Below, piece after piece: positions 27,738 through 36,701 of a stretch of DNA of 64,000 nt (the first letter of the stretch is position 1; each line of letters begins with the position of its first letter). This stretch comes from Sodalis sp. dw_96 (GTDB lineage Bacteria; Pseudomonadota; Gammaproteobacteria; Enterobacterales; Enterobacteriaceae): contig NZ_JAAVUT010000008.1 of assembly GCF_018449575.1 (NCBI RefSeq), positions 1-64,000 of the forward strand, written 5' to 3'. The notes below the pieces were generated by a model. The model was not told the DNA's origin and ran no database searches. It saw only the letters and a list, made by a program, of their open reading frames with translations. The translations under genes were made by a program, and so were the position numbers.

Positions 27738-29651
27738 TCAATGCGCCATGGCTACGGTTTCCGCCGCATTTTCGCCGGCAATACGGCCGGAGTTCAGGGC
27801 AAAACCGTTGGCTAAACCTTCATAGGGCGGATAGCCCGGTCCACTATAAAAACCTGCCGCAACATTCCCTACCGCATATAATCCCGGAATAGGTTTGGCA
27901 TTAATATCGGTGACCTGTAATTTGGCATTAACCCGTACCCCGCCGATACTGCTTAAACTGACCACCTGGGTTTCGAACGCATAGAAGGGACCGGATTTAA
28001 CCGGATAAACCAGGTAAGCGGGTTTTTTGCCGAAATCCGGGTCTGATTTGGCTTTGATCAAATCATTATAATGTGAGACGGTTTTTTCCAATTGGCCGGC
28101 TTCCACGCCCATGTTTTTCGCCAATTCTTCGATAGTCTGGCCTTTGAAGATACTTTTGCTTTTACCGCCGTCAACCGCGGCATCCGCCAAGGCCACAAAA
28201 TCCCCGCCCTTGGGTGGATTGGCCGGTCCCGCGCCGGATAAAGCGAAGGGGAATGATTTCTTGGTATAGGCATTTAAGGTCTGGCTATCGAGAACAATGT
28301 AATATTTACCGCCCACCGAATACGACACGTTGGCCCAATACGCCGTATCGTAGACCAGGCCTTCATCGCCGAAGCGCTGACCGTTGGCGTCCACCCATAA
28401 TAACGGTGATTTCAATAGCCAGATAAGCGGGCTATCGTTTTCGGCATTCCCCTGATCGGCCGCGGCGGATGAGGTTATGCCTACCAATTTGCAGGCATGA
28501 ATCAATGCGGAATGCAGGTTCCATTGCGCCCCGCCCGCCGCCCAGGCCATCCTGGTGCCTTCACCCTGATTCGGCCAGGCCAGTACGTGAATATTCGGCG
28601 TATTCATGACGTCCCGGACCATTTTTTCATTACCACCGAAACCGCCGCTGGCAATGATAACCGCCTTGGCATGGACAATTAATTTGCCGCCGTCCGCTTT
28701 CTGGGCAACTAAGCCGGTCACCTGGCCGTCCTTATCCTGAATCAGCGACGTTGCGGCAGTATTCTTCATCAATTCCCCTCCGGATTGCAGGAAACTGGTA
28801 TACAGACTCTTGTAGGCGGCGTTGGTATCGAGATAGTGATGGTATATATCCGCCTTGATGGGATCATCCCGGTGAGCCTGCTGTTCCTGATTGGCATCTT
28901 TGGCCACCGACTTGATATCAAACTTGACGCCGTGCTTTGCCATCCAATCGGCGGTTGAACCGGATTTATTCACAATGGCTTCGGTGAGCGGACCGTTGGA
29001 TAAATAATGATTATATTCCAGCAGCCGGTGCGTCAGATCCGCAGCGGTGTACTTCATGCCTTCGGATTTTTGCAGCGAAGACTCCACGGCAAAAAAGCCG
29101 CTGGCCATATTGCCGCTGCCCCCCACCACCGCCGATTTTTCCACCACCAATACCTTGGCGCCTTTTTCCTCGGCGGCGAGCGCGGCGGCGGTGCCGGAAG
29201 TCCCACCCCCCATCACCACCACATCCACCGTTTTTTCTTCATCGGCAACAGGCGCGGCGGCGGTTTTTGCCGTCCCGCCGGTATATTTGCCGATATCCGC
29301 GCCGGCCAGCAGCAAGGCCGCCTTGGTGGCTTGCTTCACGGCATCGCTGGTTTCGGTGGCGCCGGTCATGCCGTCTACGTCCAGGCTTTGATGATCAACG
29401 ATGGACTTGGCCACCTGGGGTCCCGCCACGCCCCCCAATTCAGGGGTTTCACCGGACGCATCGGCGACGATATTTTTAATCGTTCCCGCTTGATCAATGG
29501 AAACCGTGACCTTGACATCGCTGTCCAGGCCTTTGGCCGACGCCGTATAGTCGCCGGCGGTAACGGCCGCATTGGCCGAAAAACCCACGGAGCAGCCCAG
29601 AATGAGCGCAACGAGAGCCGGTAATCTTTTTTTCACATAATCGTTTTTCAT
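27738..29651 (-). CDS. Secreted FMN-binding/FAD-dependent reductase-type flavoprotein
   Basis: This 637-residue protein has a Sec signal peptide (cleavage near SANA-AV, residue 29). An FMN-binding domain (about 32-115) follows, with the flavin-transferase motif DGMTGAT (93-99), so FMN is probably attached covalently to Thr99 by ApbE. A FAD-binding domain begins at GGGTSG (148-153). The layout resembles Shewanella-type fumarate, urocanate and acrylate reductases but without a heme domain. The C-terminal catalytic blocks differ: the HHTMGGV-type motif reads SLSSIGGV (near 566-572), and the HGANR-type arginine motif is replaced by YSGPGYPPYEG. Fumarate is thus an unlikely substrate. A sigma-54 promoter lies about 45 bp upstream. 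Confidence 0.88.
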   Translation of the reverse strand: MKNDYVKKRLPALVALILGCSVGFSANAAVTAGDYTASAKGLDSDVKVTVSIDQAGTIKNIVADASGETPELGGVAGPQVAKSIVDHQSLDVDGMTGATETSDAVKQATKAALLLAGADIGKYTGGTAKTAAAPVADEEKTVDVVVMGGGTSGTAAALAAEEKGAKVLVVEKSAVVGGSGNMASGFFAVESSLQKSEGMKYTAADLTHRLLEYNHYLSNGPLTEAIVNKSGSTADWMAKHGVKFDIKSVAKDANQEQQAHRDDPIKADIYHHYLDTNAAYKSLYTSFLQSGGELMKNTAATSLIQDKDGQVTGLVAQKADGGKLIVHAKAVIIASGGFGGNEKMVRDVMNTPNIHVLAWPNQGEGTRMAWAAGGAQWNLHSALIHACKLVGITSSAAADQGNAENDSPLIWLLKSPLLWVDANGQRFGDEGLVYDTAYWANVSYSVGGKYYIVLDSQTLNAYTKKSFPFALSGAGPANPPKGGDFVALADAAVDGGKSKSIFKGQTIEELAKNMGVEAGQLEKTVSHYNDLIKAKSDPDFGKKPAYLVYPVKSGPFYAFETQVVSLSSIGGVRVNAKLQVTDINAKPIPGLYAVGNVAAGFYSGPGYPPYEGLANGFALNSGRIAGENAAETVAMAH

Positions 29652-29696
29652 AGAATATCGATCCGCTTATATAAGTTTTATTTACCTACGATATTG

Positions 29697-29713
29697 AGCA
29701 AAGTTGGTGCCAA
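29697..29713 (-). promoter_or_regulatory. Sigma-54 (-24/-12) promoter
   Basis: On the minus strand the sequence reads TTGGCACCAACTTTGCT. It matches 16 of 17 positions of the consensus YTGGCACGRNNNTTGCW, with the required 10-nt spacing between GG and GC. The start site would fall near 29686, leaving a leader of about 35 nt before the flavoprotein ATG. The PAS-type activator at 21378-22871 is the obvious candidate regulator. Confidence 0.85.
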
Positions 29714-29724
29714 TATTAATCCGC

Positions 29725-29741
29725 ACCCGATTTGATCGGGT
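29725..29741. promoter_or_regulatory. Inverted repeat just upstream of the -24 element
   Basis: ACCCGAT and ATCGGGT form a perfect 7-bp inverted repeat around TTG. It starts 12 bp beyond the -24 element. It could be an activator or repressor site, or the end hairpin of the thiolase transcript; no T-run follows on the minus strand. Confidence 0.4.
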
Positions 29742-30000
29742 ACCTAAAGTCAAATGATTGCAATTAGCTCTATTACACGTCATTTCCAACTTCACCGCGC
29801 TTTTTATGTCAGGTTTTAATCCCGGCTATAAAAGTCATCGTCAAGATCGGGATATAAGACTAGCCCGCAAAAATAATAATCATGCATTTTTGTATTTTAA
29901 ATACATTTATGAATTAACCGCCTGCCCATTTGCCTTATATTATTTCCGCCATCATTTTTATATATTGCCAATACTTTTCCATTTGACGGCAAGATGGATG

Positions 30001-31179
30001 TCAGAGGCGCTCCACCACGACCGCCACCCCCAGTCCCCCGCCGACACACAGGGTTGCCAGGCCGAAGGTTTTGTCCCGGGCCGCCAGAGCGTATAACAGC
30101 GTTACCAGGATCCTGGCGCCGGAAGCGCCGATCGGATGGCCCAGGGCAATGGCGCCGCCATTGACGTTGGTCTTGTCCTCATCCAGCCCCAGCTCATGGC
30201 CCACCGCGGCGAACTGTGCGGCAAAGGCTTCATTGGCCTCAATCAGGTCAATATCACCGATACCCAGGCCGGCCTTCTTCAGTGCCGCGCGTACCGCCGG
30301 CACCGGCCCGATGCCCATAAAAGCCGGATCGACGCCGCAGGTGGCATAACCACGGATCCGCGCCAACGGCCGGATATCCAGCGAGCGGGACCGGGCTTCG
30401 CTCATTACCACCAGCGCGGCCGCGCCGTCATTGATGCCGGAGGCATTACCCGCCGTGACGCTGCCCTCCGGCGTAAAAGCCGGACGCAGTCTGGCCAGGC
30501 CCTCGGCGCTGACATCCCCACGGGGATGTTCATCCGTATCGAGAATAATGTCGCCTTTTTTGCCGTGCAGAATGACCGGCAGGATTTCATTACGAAACGC
30601 GCCGTTGCCAATGGCCGCCACCGCCCGCCGCTGCGAGCGCAGGGCGATGCTATCCTGTTCAAGCCGGCTGATGTTATAACGGGCGGCGACATTTTCGGCG
30701 GTGATGCCCATATGGTATTGATTAATACTGCAAAATAGTCCGTCATGTACCATGCTGTCGGTAATAGTGCCATCCCCCATCCGGTATCCCCAGCGGGCTT
30801 TATCCAGCAGATAGGGCGCCGCCGACATATTTTCCATCCCCCCCGCCAGGACAATCTGCGCATCGCCCGCGGCGATAACCTGAGACGCCAGGATCACGCT
30901 TTTCAAGCCGGATCCGCAGACAACATTCAGGGTGGTTGCCGGGGTCTTTTCATCAATGCCGGCATGCAGCATCGCTTGACGGGCCGGGTTTTGGCCCAAT
31001 CCCGCCTGCAGGACATTGCCGAGGAAAACCTCATCGATAATATCGGGCTGGATACCGGCACGCCTGATACTTTCCCGCGCCACCAGCGCGCCCAGCTGAG
31101 GAGCCGCCAGCGAAGCCAGACCGCCGCCAAAGCTGCCGATGGCGGTACGCACGGCACTGGCAATAACAATTCCCGTCAT
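30001..31179 (-). CDS. Thiolase (acetyl-CoA acetyl/acyltransferase)
   Basis: This 392-residue cytoplasmic thiolase has the nucleophile cysteine in [12 protein letters not shown] (about residue 88), the block [20 protein letters not shown] and the C-terminal catalytic cysteine in [15 protein letters not shown]. It either condenses or cleaves beta-ketoacyl-CoA. It is the last gene of the minus-strand beta-keto acid set and is separated from the MFS gene by 363 bp, so it may have its own promoter. A second thiolase lies at 34381. Confidence 0.93.
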   Translation of the reverse strand: MTGIVIASAVRTAIGSFGGGLASLAAPQLGALVARESIRRAGIQPDIIDEVFLGNVLQAGLGQNPARQAMLHAGIDEKTPATTLNVVCGSGLKSVILASQVIAAGDAQIVLAGGMENMSAAPYLLDKARWGYRMGDGTITDSMVHDGLFCSINQYHMGITAENVAARYNISRLEQDSIALRSQRRAVAAIGNGAFRNEILPVILHGKKGDIILDTDEHPRGDVSAEGLARLRPAFTPEGSVTAGNASGINDGAAALVVMSEARSRSLDIRPLARIRGYATCGVDPAFMGIGPVPAVRAALKKAGLGIGDIDLIEANEAFAAQFAAVGHELGLDEDKTNVNGGAIALGHPIGASGARILVTLLYALAARDKTFGLATLCVGGGLGVAVVVERL

Positions 31180-31542
31180 ATTGACCTCTTGATGAATCTC
31201 ATTTTATTTCTCCAGGGAAACCTGTTTTATAAACGGCGCCAAGAACGCCGGGTCACCTTGAACAATAAATTTTTCGCCCTTGAGCTATACAGTCTTGAAT
31301 TATTCATGGGACGCAGATTTCCCTGCCCGTTTATTTTAAAATGCCACTTCATAAAATGAATTTTTTAAAAGACGCCTGTTATTATTATTCAGCGCCCGAT
31401 TTTCCCCGGATAAATAAGCCCAGCCGCTATGATTTCCGGCATATTGTTCGCAATACTTTTACCCAACGTCTTAATGTCTTTTTTTGATAGGTTGCATAAT
31501 GTTCTGATTCGGGAAAAATCTTATCTAATTCATTCTCTTCCT
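31180..31542. other. Intergenic region with possible gene remnant
   Basis: This 363-bp gap lies between the MFS gene and the downstream thiolase on the minus strand. It should contain the thiolase promoter. Its right part holds a short open stretch resembling the end of an isoprenylcysteine-type methyltransferase, listed separately; otherwise nothing is recognised. Confidence 0.45.
31427..31540 (-). pseudogene. Possible remnant of an isoprenylcysteine carboxyl methyltransferase-type gene
   Basis: About 37 codons before a TAG read EENELDKIFPESEHYATYQK and onwards KTLRRW. The spacing of EE, L, F, Y and Y resembles the conserved C-terminal motif of ICMT/PEMT membrane methyltransferases (EExxLxxxFxxxYxxYxxxxxRxxP). 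No upstream membrane segments remain. The match is short and may be chance. Confidence 0.2.
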
Positions 31543-32901
31543 TTAACGAATGTCCGTTTGTGCGCCGGACGTAGCCGGCAGGCTTTCTATGGGCGTCACA
31601 TCGGTTTGCCAAATTAAAATCAACGTCACGGCGCCTACCGCCACCAGCAGGAGATAAGCACCGGCATATCCTCCCAGATAGGTCAACCCCACCGCCAAAA
31701 TGGAAAAGGCGAAGCAGCGCACAATGGACTGGATCGGCGCGATAATGCCGATGGCCCGGATATAGGTTCTGCGTGGAAATTTAGTGGCAATCAGCGCGGT
31801 GCTTAAATTGGTGGCGCCCGCCAGGCTAAAACCGATCATCAGCAGGGAAATCCACAGGGTCAGCGCATTGGACTGGAAGATGTTGATAACCACCGACACC
31901 ATCCACCACAGGGTGTAAATCATGATGGCCGCTTTAATCCCCACCTTTTGGTTTAGCCAACCCCAGCCATAGGCGCCAAAGGTGCCGAACAGCGCCGAGA
32001 GGGTCATATAAAAGATGGCGGTGCTCAGTTCAAATCCCATGCCCATCAACCGGGGCACCATCTGACTTACCACCCCTACCAGCATGATATAGATACCGCC
32101 GGTGGCGATGCCCATGAACCAGACGTCCTTCATGCGCAGCAATTGGCCGGTGGTAACCGGGCAAATATAGTCTTTATGTTCGCGGACCCGTTCGGCCAGC
32201 TCCTCGGCTGTGATGGGCGCGTTGTCGGGGGCACAGCCGATGTCTTCCGGTTTGTTGGCGGCAAATACCGCCACCAGCAGCGCGGTGACGAACATCACCA
32301 GCGACACGCCCCAAAATCCGTTATGAACGCCGAACCATGAGAAGAAACCGGCCAGCACCGGCACGAAAAAGGCGCTGGAAAAGGTCTGTCCCATGGTGCA
32401 CCAGCCCAGCGCCAGACCCTGTTTACGGATAAACCAGTTGGCGATAAGGGCGGTTCCGCCCATATAAGCGAAGCCGGTACCGAAAAAACAGACCCCGGCA
32501 AACAGTACGGTGAACCCGGTCAGCGTCCCCCAGTAGCCCAGCAGGCCGAAACACAATCCGCAGGCGATAAGGCAGAAAACGATATTGAATTTGGGCCCCT
32601 TCTTTTCACACAATCTGGCGCATAGTGGACCCGCCAGGATTGAAGCCCAGGAGGCAGGGGTCGCCAGCGCCAGCAGCGCGTTGTAATCCAGGTTAAAGGT
32701 TTTGGACAGGGCGGGCAGAATCACATTCAGACCGTGGGTCACGGCGCCGGCGGCAAGCCAGAACATCAGGGCCTGGAAAAAAATAATGGTCCATCCATGG
32801 GGCCCAAAACTACTTTTGGTGGCGGAAAGGTGATCGTCCCCCCGGGTAGCAAGTTCGATAATCTTATGTGGCAGCGCCAGGTTTTTTTCTTGCCCAGTCA
32901 T
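31543..32901 (-). CDS. MFS transporter, oxalate/formate antiporter (OFA)/MCT-like type
   Basis: This inner-membrane carrier has about 452 residues and 12 predicted helices. FFQALMFWLAAGAVTHGLNV begins the first helix, and a central cytoplasmic loop around EHKDYICPVTTGQLLRMKDVW separates the two halves. It resembles organic-acid carriers of the OFA/MCT group. The frame extends to ATG 32985, but those 28 residues look non-coding, so I start at ATG 32901. Placed between the CoA-transferase and thiolase genes, it probably imports the organic acid degraded by the cluster. Confidence 0.82.
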   Translation of the reverse strand: MTGQEKNLALPHKIIELATRGDDHLSATKSSFGPHGWTIIFFQALMFWLAAGAVTHGLNVILPALSKTFNLDYNALLALATPASWASILAGPLCARLCEKKGPKFNIVFCLIACGLCFGLLGYWGTLTGFTVLFAGVCFFGTGFAYMGGTALIANWFIRKQGLALGWCTMGQTFSSAFFVPVLAGFFSWFGVHNGFWGVSLVMFVTALLVAVFAANKPEDIGCAPDNAPITAEELAERVREHKDYICPVTTGQLLRMKDVWFMGIATGGIYIMLVGVVSQMVPRLMGMGFELSTAIFYMTLSALFGTFGAYGWGWLNQKVGIKAAIMIYTLWWMVSVVINIFQSNALTLWISLLMIGFSLAGATNLSTALIATKFPRRTYIRAIGIIAPIQSIVRCFAFSILAVGLTYLGGYAGAYLLLVAVGAVTLILIWQTDVTPIESLPATSGAQTDIR

Positions 32902-33071
32902 AATGGTAAGCTCGTTGTACGCAGTCGGGCCCCGCCCGGGAATGCGTTGTGGGTTTATCGGGATGGTACGCACGTTTTCCAACATTCCGGCACAGGTTCG
33001 ACGTTATCCCTTGCGTCGTAATCCAGCGCGAACATGCCTGAAGCGTCTTTCATCACGGGGTCCTCCGGACG

Positions 33072-33716
33072 TTATATTTCCATGGTTTTCAAGGAATCGG
33101 CCACAATCAGCCGGGGCTCCACCTGGCGCTGGATATCCTCCGGGGTCAAGCCTTCCAGCAGTTCCACCAGCACCAGTCCGTCGTCGGTAACGTCAATGAC
33201 GCACTGTTCGGTGACGATATGATTGACACAGTGTTTACCCGTCAGCGGATAACTGCAGGCGTTGACGATTTTTCTTGCGCCGTCTTTGGCGCACAGTTCC
33301 ATGGTGACAATCACCTGCCGGGCGCCGTTCACCAGATCCATCGCCCCACCCATGCCGAACACCCGGCCGGGCTGCGCCCAATTGGCCAGATCGCCGTTTT
33401 GCGCCACCTGCAGGCCGCCCAGCACCGAGGCCGCCAGTTTGCCGGAACGGACCAGCCCGAAAGATTCCGCGCTGTCGAATGAGCTGGCACCGGGCATGGG
33501 TACAAAACGCATGCCGGTGGCATTACAGAACCCTTCCACCGCCAGCAGTCCCGAGGTCAGCGGGCCCATGCCCACCAGACCGTTTTCGGTATGGAACATC
33601 ACGCCGGGCACCGCATAGTCGCCACACAGGCTGGGAATGCCGATGCCCAGATTGACCACATCGCCAGCGGAAAAATACCCGGCGGCGCGTTTTGCTATCC
33701 TGAGACGGGCATTCAT
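33072..33716 (-). CDS. 3-oxoacid CoA-transferase subunit B (PcaJ/ScoB type)
   Basis: This 214-residue CoA-transferase family 1 beta subunit includes VNLGIGIPSLCGDY, HTENGLVGMGP and GMGGAMDLVNGARQVIVTME, the family blocks; the catalytic glutamate lies in the TENG motif. It transfers CoA from succinyl-CoA or another donor to a beta-keto acid. It overlaps subunit A by 4 bp. Two thiolases and a beta-keto acid cleavage enzyme in the same set support a keto-acid activation role. Confidence 0.93.
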   Translation of the reverse strand: MNARLRIAKRAAGYFSAGDVVNLGIGIPSLCGDYAVPGVMFHTENGLVGMGPLTSGLLAVEGFCNATGMRFVPMPGASSFDSAESFGLVRSGKLAASVLGGLQVAQNGDLANWAQPGRVFGMGGAMDLVNGARQVIVTMELCAKDGARKIVNACSYPLTGKHCVNHIVTEQCVIDVTDDGLVLVELLEGLTPEDIQRQVEPRLIVADSLKTMEI

Positions 33717-34378
33717 TTGTTTTCTCCTTGGGTTGTCAGGATCTTGTCCACATACACGCCGGGGGTAACGATGCGATCCACGCCATATTCATCCAGATCC
33801 ACCAGCATGTCCGCGTCCACCAGAGTCATCTGCGCCGCCTTGGCCACCAGGGGATTGAAGTTGCGCATGGTGCCGCGATAGGTCAGGTTGCCCAGCGGAT
33901 CGGCGGTGCGGGCGCGCACCAGGGCGATATCCGCCCGCAGCGCGGTTTCCAACAAAAACGGTTCGCCGTTCACCACCACCCGATGTTTCCCTTCCTCCAC
34001 CACGGTACCCAGGCCGGTTTTGGTGAGAACGCCCCCCAATCCCGAGCCGCCGCAGCGAATTCGCTCCGCCAGGCTGCCCTGGGGTACCAGCTCCAATTGG
34101 ATTTTACCGGCCTCCACCAGCGCCACGGTTTCGGTATTGCGACCGATATGCGAGGCGATAAGCTTATCCACCAGACCATGATGAATCAGGCGGCCGATGG
34201 TGAGATCGGCGTCGCCGGAATCATTGGAAATCAGCGTGAAGTGCCTGGCGCCGCTGTCGATCACGCATTGGATCAGGTGATTGGGGACCCCGCAATTGGC
34301 GAACCCACCGCAAATCAGCGTCTGGCCGTCTTTGAAAAGGCGCGTGATTTCATCGGCTGAGGCATATTTTCCCGGCAT
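33713..34378 (-). CDS. 3-oxoacid CoA-transferase subunit A (PcaI/ScoA type)
   Basis: This 221-residue alpha subunit begins with KDGQTLICGGFANCGVPNHLI, the CoA-transferase glycine-rich motif, and contains ETALRADIALVRARTADPLGNL. It pairs with the subunit encoded immediately downstream. It lies 2 bp after the thiolase stop, so the three genes are tightly coupled. Confidence 0.93.
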   Translation of the reverse strand: MPGKYASADEITRLFKDGQTLICGGFANCGVPNHLIQCVIDSGARHFTLISNDSGDADLTIGRLIHHGLVDKLIASHIGRNTETVALVEAGKIQLELVPQGSLAERIRCGGSGLGGVLTKTGLGTVVEEGKHRVVVNGEPFLLETALRADIALVRARTADPLGNLTYRGTMRNFNPLVAKAAQMTLVDADMLVDLDEYGVDRIVTPGVYVDKILTTQGENK

Positions 34379-34380
34379 GA

Positions 34381-35550
34381 TTAATTCCTCGTCAGCAATA
34401 CCGCCACGCCCTGGCCGCCACCGACACAGAATGTGATAACGGCTTTGTTCAGGTTGCGGCGTTTCATTTCATACAGGGTTTTCGCGGTAAGAATCGCCCC
34501 GGTGCCCGCCAGGGGATGCCCCAGGGCGATGGCGCCGCCATTGGGATTGACCCGCGCGGGATCCATCCCGATTTCCCGGATGCAGGCAATGGATTGAGCG
34601 GCGAAAGCCTCGTTCAACTCCCATAAATCGATATCGCTCACCGCCAGACCCGCCTGCTTCAGTAGTTTGGCGGTGGCGGGAACCGGACCCAGCCCCATCA
34701 GGTTGGGATCCACTCCCGCCGCCGCATAGCCGCGAAAAACGCCGAGGATTTCCAGGCCGCGTTTTTCCGCCAGCGAGCGTTCCATCAGCACCATGGCCCC
34801 CGCGCCGTCGCTCATGGGCGAGCTGTTGCCGGCGGTCACCACGCCGTCCGCTTTAAAACTGGGCCGCAGGGACGCCAGGGCTTCCAGGGAACAATCGGGG
34901 CGCAGCGGCTCATCGCGTGATACCGGGGTTAACCGGCCTTTTTTATCGGTTATCGGCACCGGTACGATCTGTTCGTCAAACCGGCCCGTCTGCCAGGCGG
35001 CGCCGGCCAACCGATGGCTGCGCAGCGCGAACTCGTCGAGCTGGCGGCGGGTCAAGCCATACTTGGCGGCCACATTTTCGGCGGTGATACCCATGGGCGG
35101 GTTGCCCAGGCTATCCGGCGAGGTATGGATATCCACAAACCGCGGCGGCTGCACCGAATAGGCGTTGTCGGTTTTTTCCAGCGACCAGGTGCGGCGGGAA
35201 TCGCTTTCCACCCCGCCGGCGACAATCACATCGGCGAAACCGGCCATGATCTGGATGGCGCCATAGGCCAGCGCGTTCAGCGACGCGGCGCACTGGCGAT
35301 CCAGGGTAATTCCCGGCACGGAAACCGGCAGGCCGGCTTCCAACGCCACCATCCGGCCCATGTTATTGATTTCGTTATTCATCAGGTTGGCGAATATGAC
35401 ATCATCTATGCTTTCCGGCTCGATGTTCGCCCGGTTCACTGCTTCTTTTACGGCGAGCGCGCCCAGAATATGCGCCGGTACCGGCGCCAACACGCCGCGG
35501 CATTTACCCACCGGGGTACGAACCGCCGATACTATGACTGCTTCTCTCAT
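34381..35550 (-). CDS. Thiolase (PcaF-like acetyl-CoA acyltransferase)
   Basis: This 389-residue thiolase starts [19 protein letters not shown]. The nucleophilic cysteine is in [16 protein letters not shown], and the other catalytic residues lie in [18 protein letters not shown] and [15 protein letters not shown]. The first block reads QCAASL rather than the usual VCGSGL/RCGSGL. I chose ATG 35550, which follows AGAAGGTTGTT; the frame is open 11 codons further. It likely cleaves the beta-ketoacyl-CoA formed by the CoA-transferase. Confidence 0.92.
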   Translation of the reverse strand: MREAVIVSAVRTPVGKCRGVLAPVPAHILGALAVKEAVNRANIEPESIDDVIFANLMNNEINNMGRMVALEAGLPVSVPGITLDRQCAASLNALAYGAIQIMAGFADVIVAGGVESDSRRTWSLEKTDNAYSVQPPRFVDIHTSPDSLGNPPMGITAENVAAKYGLTRRQLDEFALRSHRLAGAAWQTGRFDEQIVPVPITDKKGRLTPVSRDEPLRPDCSLEALASLRPSFKADGVVTAGNSSPMSDGAGAMVLMERSLAEKRGLEILGVFRGYAAAGVDPNLMGLGPVPATAKLLKQAGLAVSDIDLWELNEAFAAQSIACIREIGMDPARVNPNGGAIALGHPLAGTGAILTAKTLYEMKRRNLNKAVITFCVGGGQGVAVLLTRN

Positions 35551-35608
35551 AACAACCTTCTTTTGCATGCCTGCGAGACCCATAGGAAGAGGCCGTGGAT
35601 GGCCTGGT

Positions 35609-36448
35609 TTATAACGGCCGGAGCCCCAGCATTTTTCTTGCCCGTTCGGGTGTGGCCACCTCTTTGCCGAATAGCCGGATTGCCTGTGCGGCGCGTTCCA
35701 CCAGCTGCGCGTTGGACGCCTTTACGCCCTTACTGAAATAGACGTTGTCTTCCAGACCCACGCGTACGTGTCCGCCCAATGCTATGGCGGCGTACAACAT
35801 GGGCATATGGGCTTTGCCGACACCGAACGCCGACCAGGTGGCGTCGGGAGGAATATGCGCGGAGAGATAAAGCAGGTTCTCCACCGTGGCGGGCATTCCC
35901 CCCGGCACACCGAGGCAGAATTGGTAATGCAGCGGCCTGGGCAGCTTGCCCTGCTGGACAAAATAATCGGCGATGCCCAGCATGCCGGCATCGAAAATTT
36001 CCACTTCGGGTTTGATGCCCCGGGCGGTCAGCACTTCACCGAGAGCGCCTAAAAACTGCGGGGAATTGATAAACACGCCGCCGGGCATCCAGTTAAAAGA
36101 CCCCGCGTCCCAGGAAGCGATTTCTATCCCGTTCAGGTTGGCCACATGTTCCTGGCGCTGTTTATCGCTGGCCCGGTTATCACCGGAGGTGGTGCAGTTG
36201 ATAATCACATCGCAGTCATGGTGGTCGCGCAGCAGACGGATGGTTTCGGCAAATTTCCCGCTGTCCATCGTACCCAGCCCTCCATCGTCGCGCATATGGA
36301 GATGGACGATGGCGGCGCCCCGCTGCCAGCAGCGATAAGCGTCCGCGGCAATTTCTTCCGGTGTCAGCGGGATATTTTCATTGATGTCTTTTGGTGTCAC
36401 CGCGCCGGTCAATGCGGCGGAAATGATGACGTCGTTTCCTATATTCAT
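35609..36448 (-). CDS. Beta-keto acid cleavage enzyme (BKACE/DUF849, Kce-like)
   Basis: This 279-residue TIM-barrel enzyme uses zinc and acetyl-CoA to convert a beta-keto acid to acetoacetate plus a new acyl-CoA, as in 3-keto-5-aminohexanoate cleavage enzyme. Family motifs are AALTGAVTP, AAIVHLHMRDDGG (zinc-binding HxH), INCTTSGD, the ExEIFDAGM block and GGHVRVGLEDN. It lies 59 bp upstream of the PcaF-like thiolase. The substrate specificity of this large family cannot be read from the sequence. Confidence 0.92.
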   Translation of the reverse strand: MNIGNDVIISAALTGAVTPKDINENIPLTPEEIAADAYRCWQRGAAIVHLHMRDDGGLGTMDSGKFAETIRLLRDHHDCDVIINCTTSGDNRASDKQRQEHVANLNGIEIASWDAGSFNWMPGGVFINSPQFLGALGEVLTARGIKPEVEIFDAGMLGIADYFVQQGKLPRPLHYQFCLGVPGGMPATVENLLYLSAHIPPDATWSAFGVGKAHMPMLYAAIALGGHVRVGLEDNVYFSKGVKASNAQLVERAAQAIRLFGKEVATPERARKMLGLRPL

Positions 36449-36701
36449 GGACCTGCCCCGCTTACGATTTGTATGAGTTTTTTTGCCGGTAAAAGGTTAC
36501 CCGGATACACCGGCATCCAGGGCGTTACGCCCCGATCCGGGCGATGACGGGCCAGTACCCCGCGTGCTGCCAAAACGATGCAGCGGCAACAACGATTGTC
36601 GACAATGCACCGTTTTTTCAGTTTGGTGACCGTACAGACGGCCACCTCCGGCGACATGCGATAACAGGTAATCCGTTACCGAACCAAAGGAGACAGGCCT
36701 A

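Larger units (their letters stand above)
29652..30000. other. Regulatory intergenic region upstream of the flavoprotein
   Basis: This 349-bp AT-rich region lies between the thiolase stop and the flavoprotein start, both on the minus strand. It contains the -24/-12 promoter, a 7-bp inverted repeat and an AT-rich stretch that could hold bend or enhancer sites. No gene is supported here. Confidence 0.6.

Noticed and set aside
31180..31300. Second sigma-54 promoter upstream of the 30001-31179 thiolase
   Set aside because: A GG-N10-GC spacing exists but the flanking bases do not match TGGCAC or TTGC.
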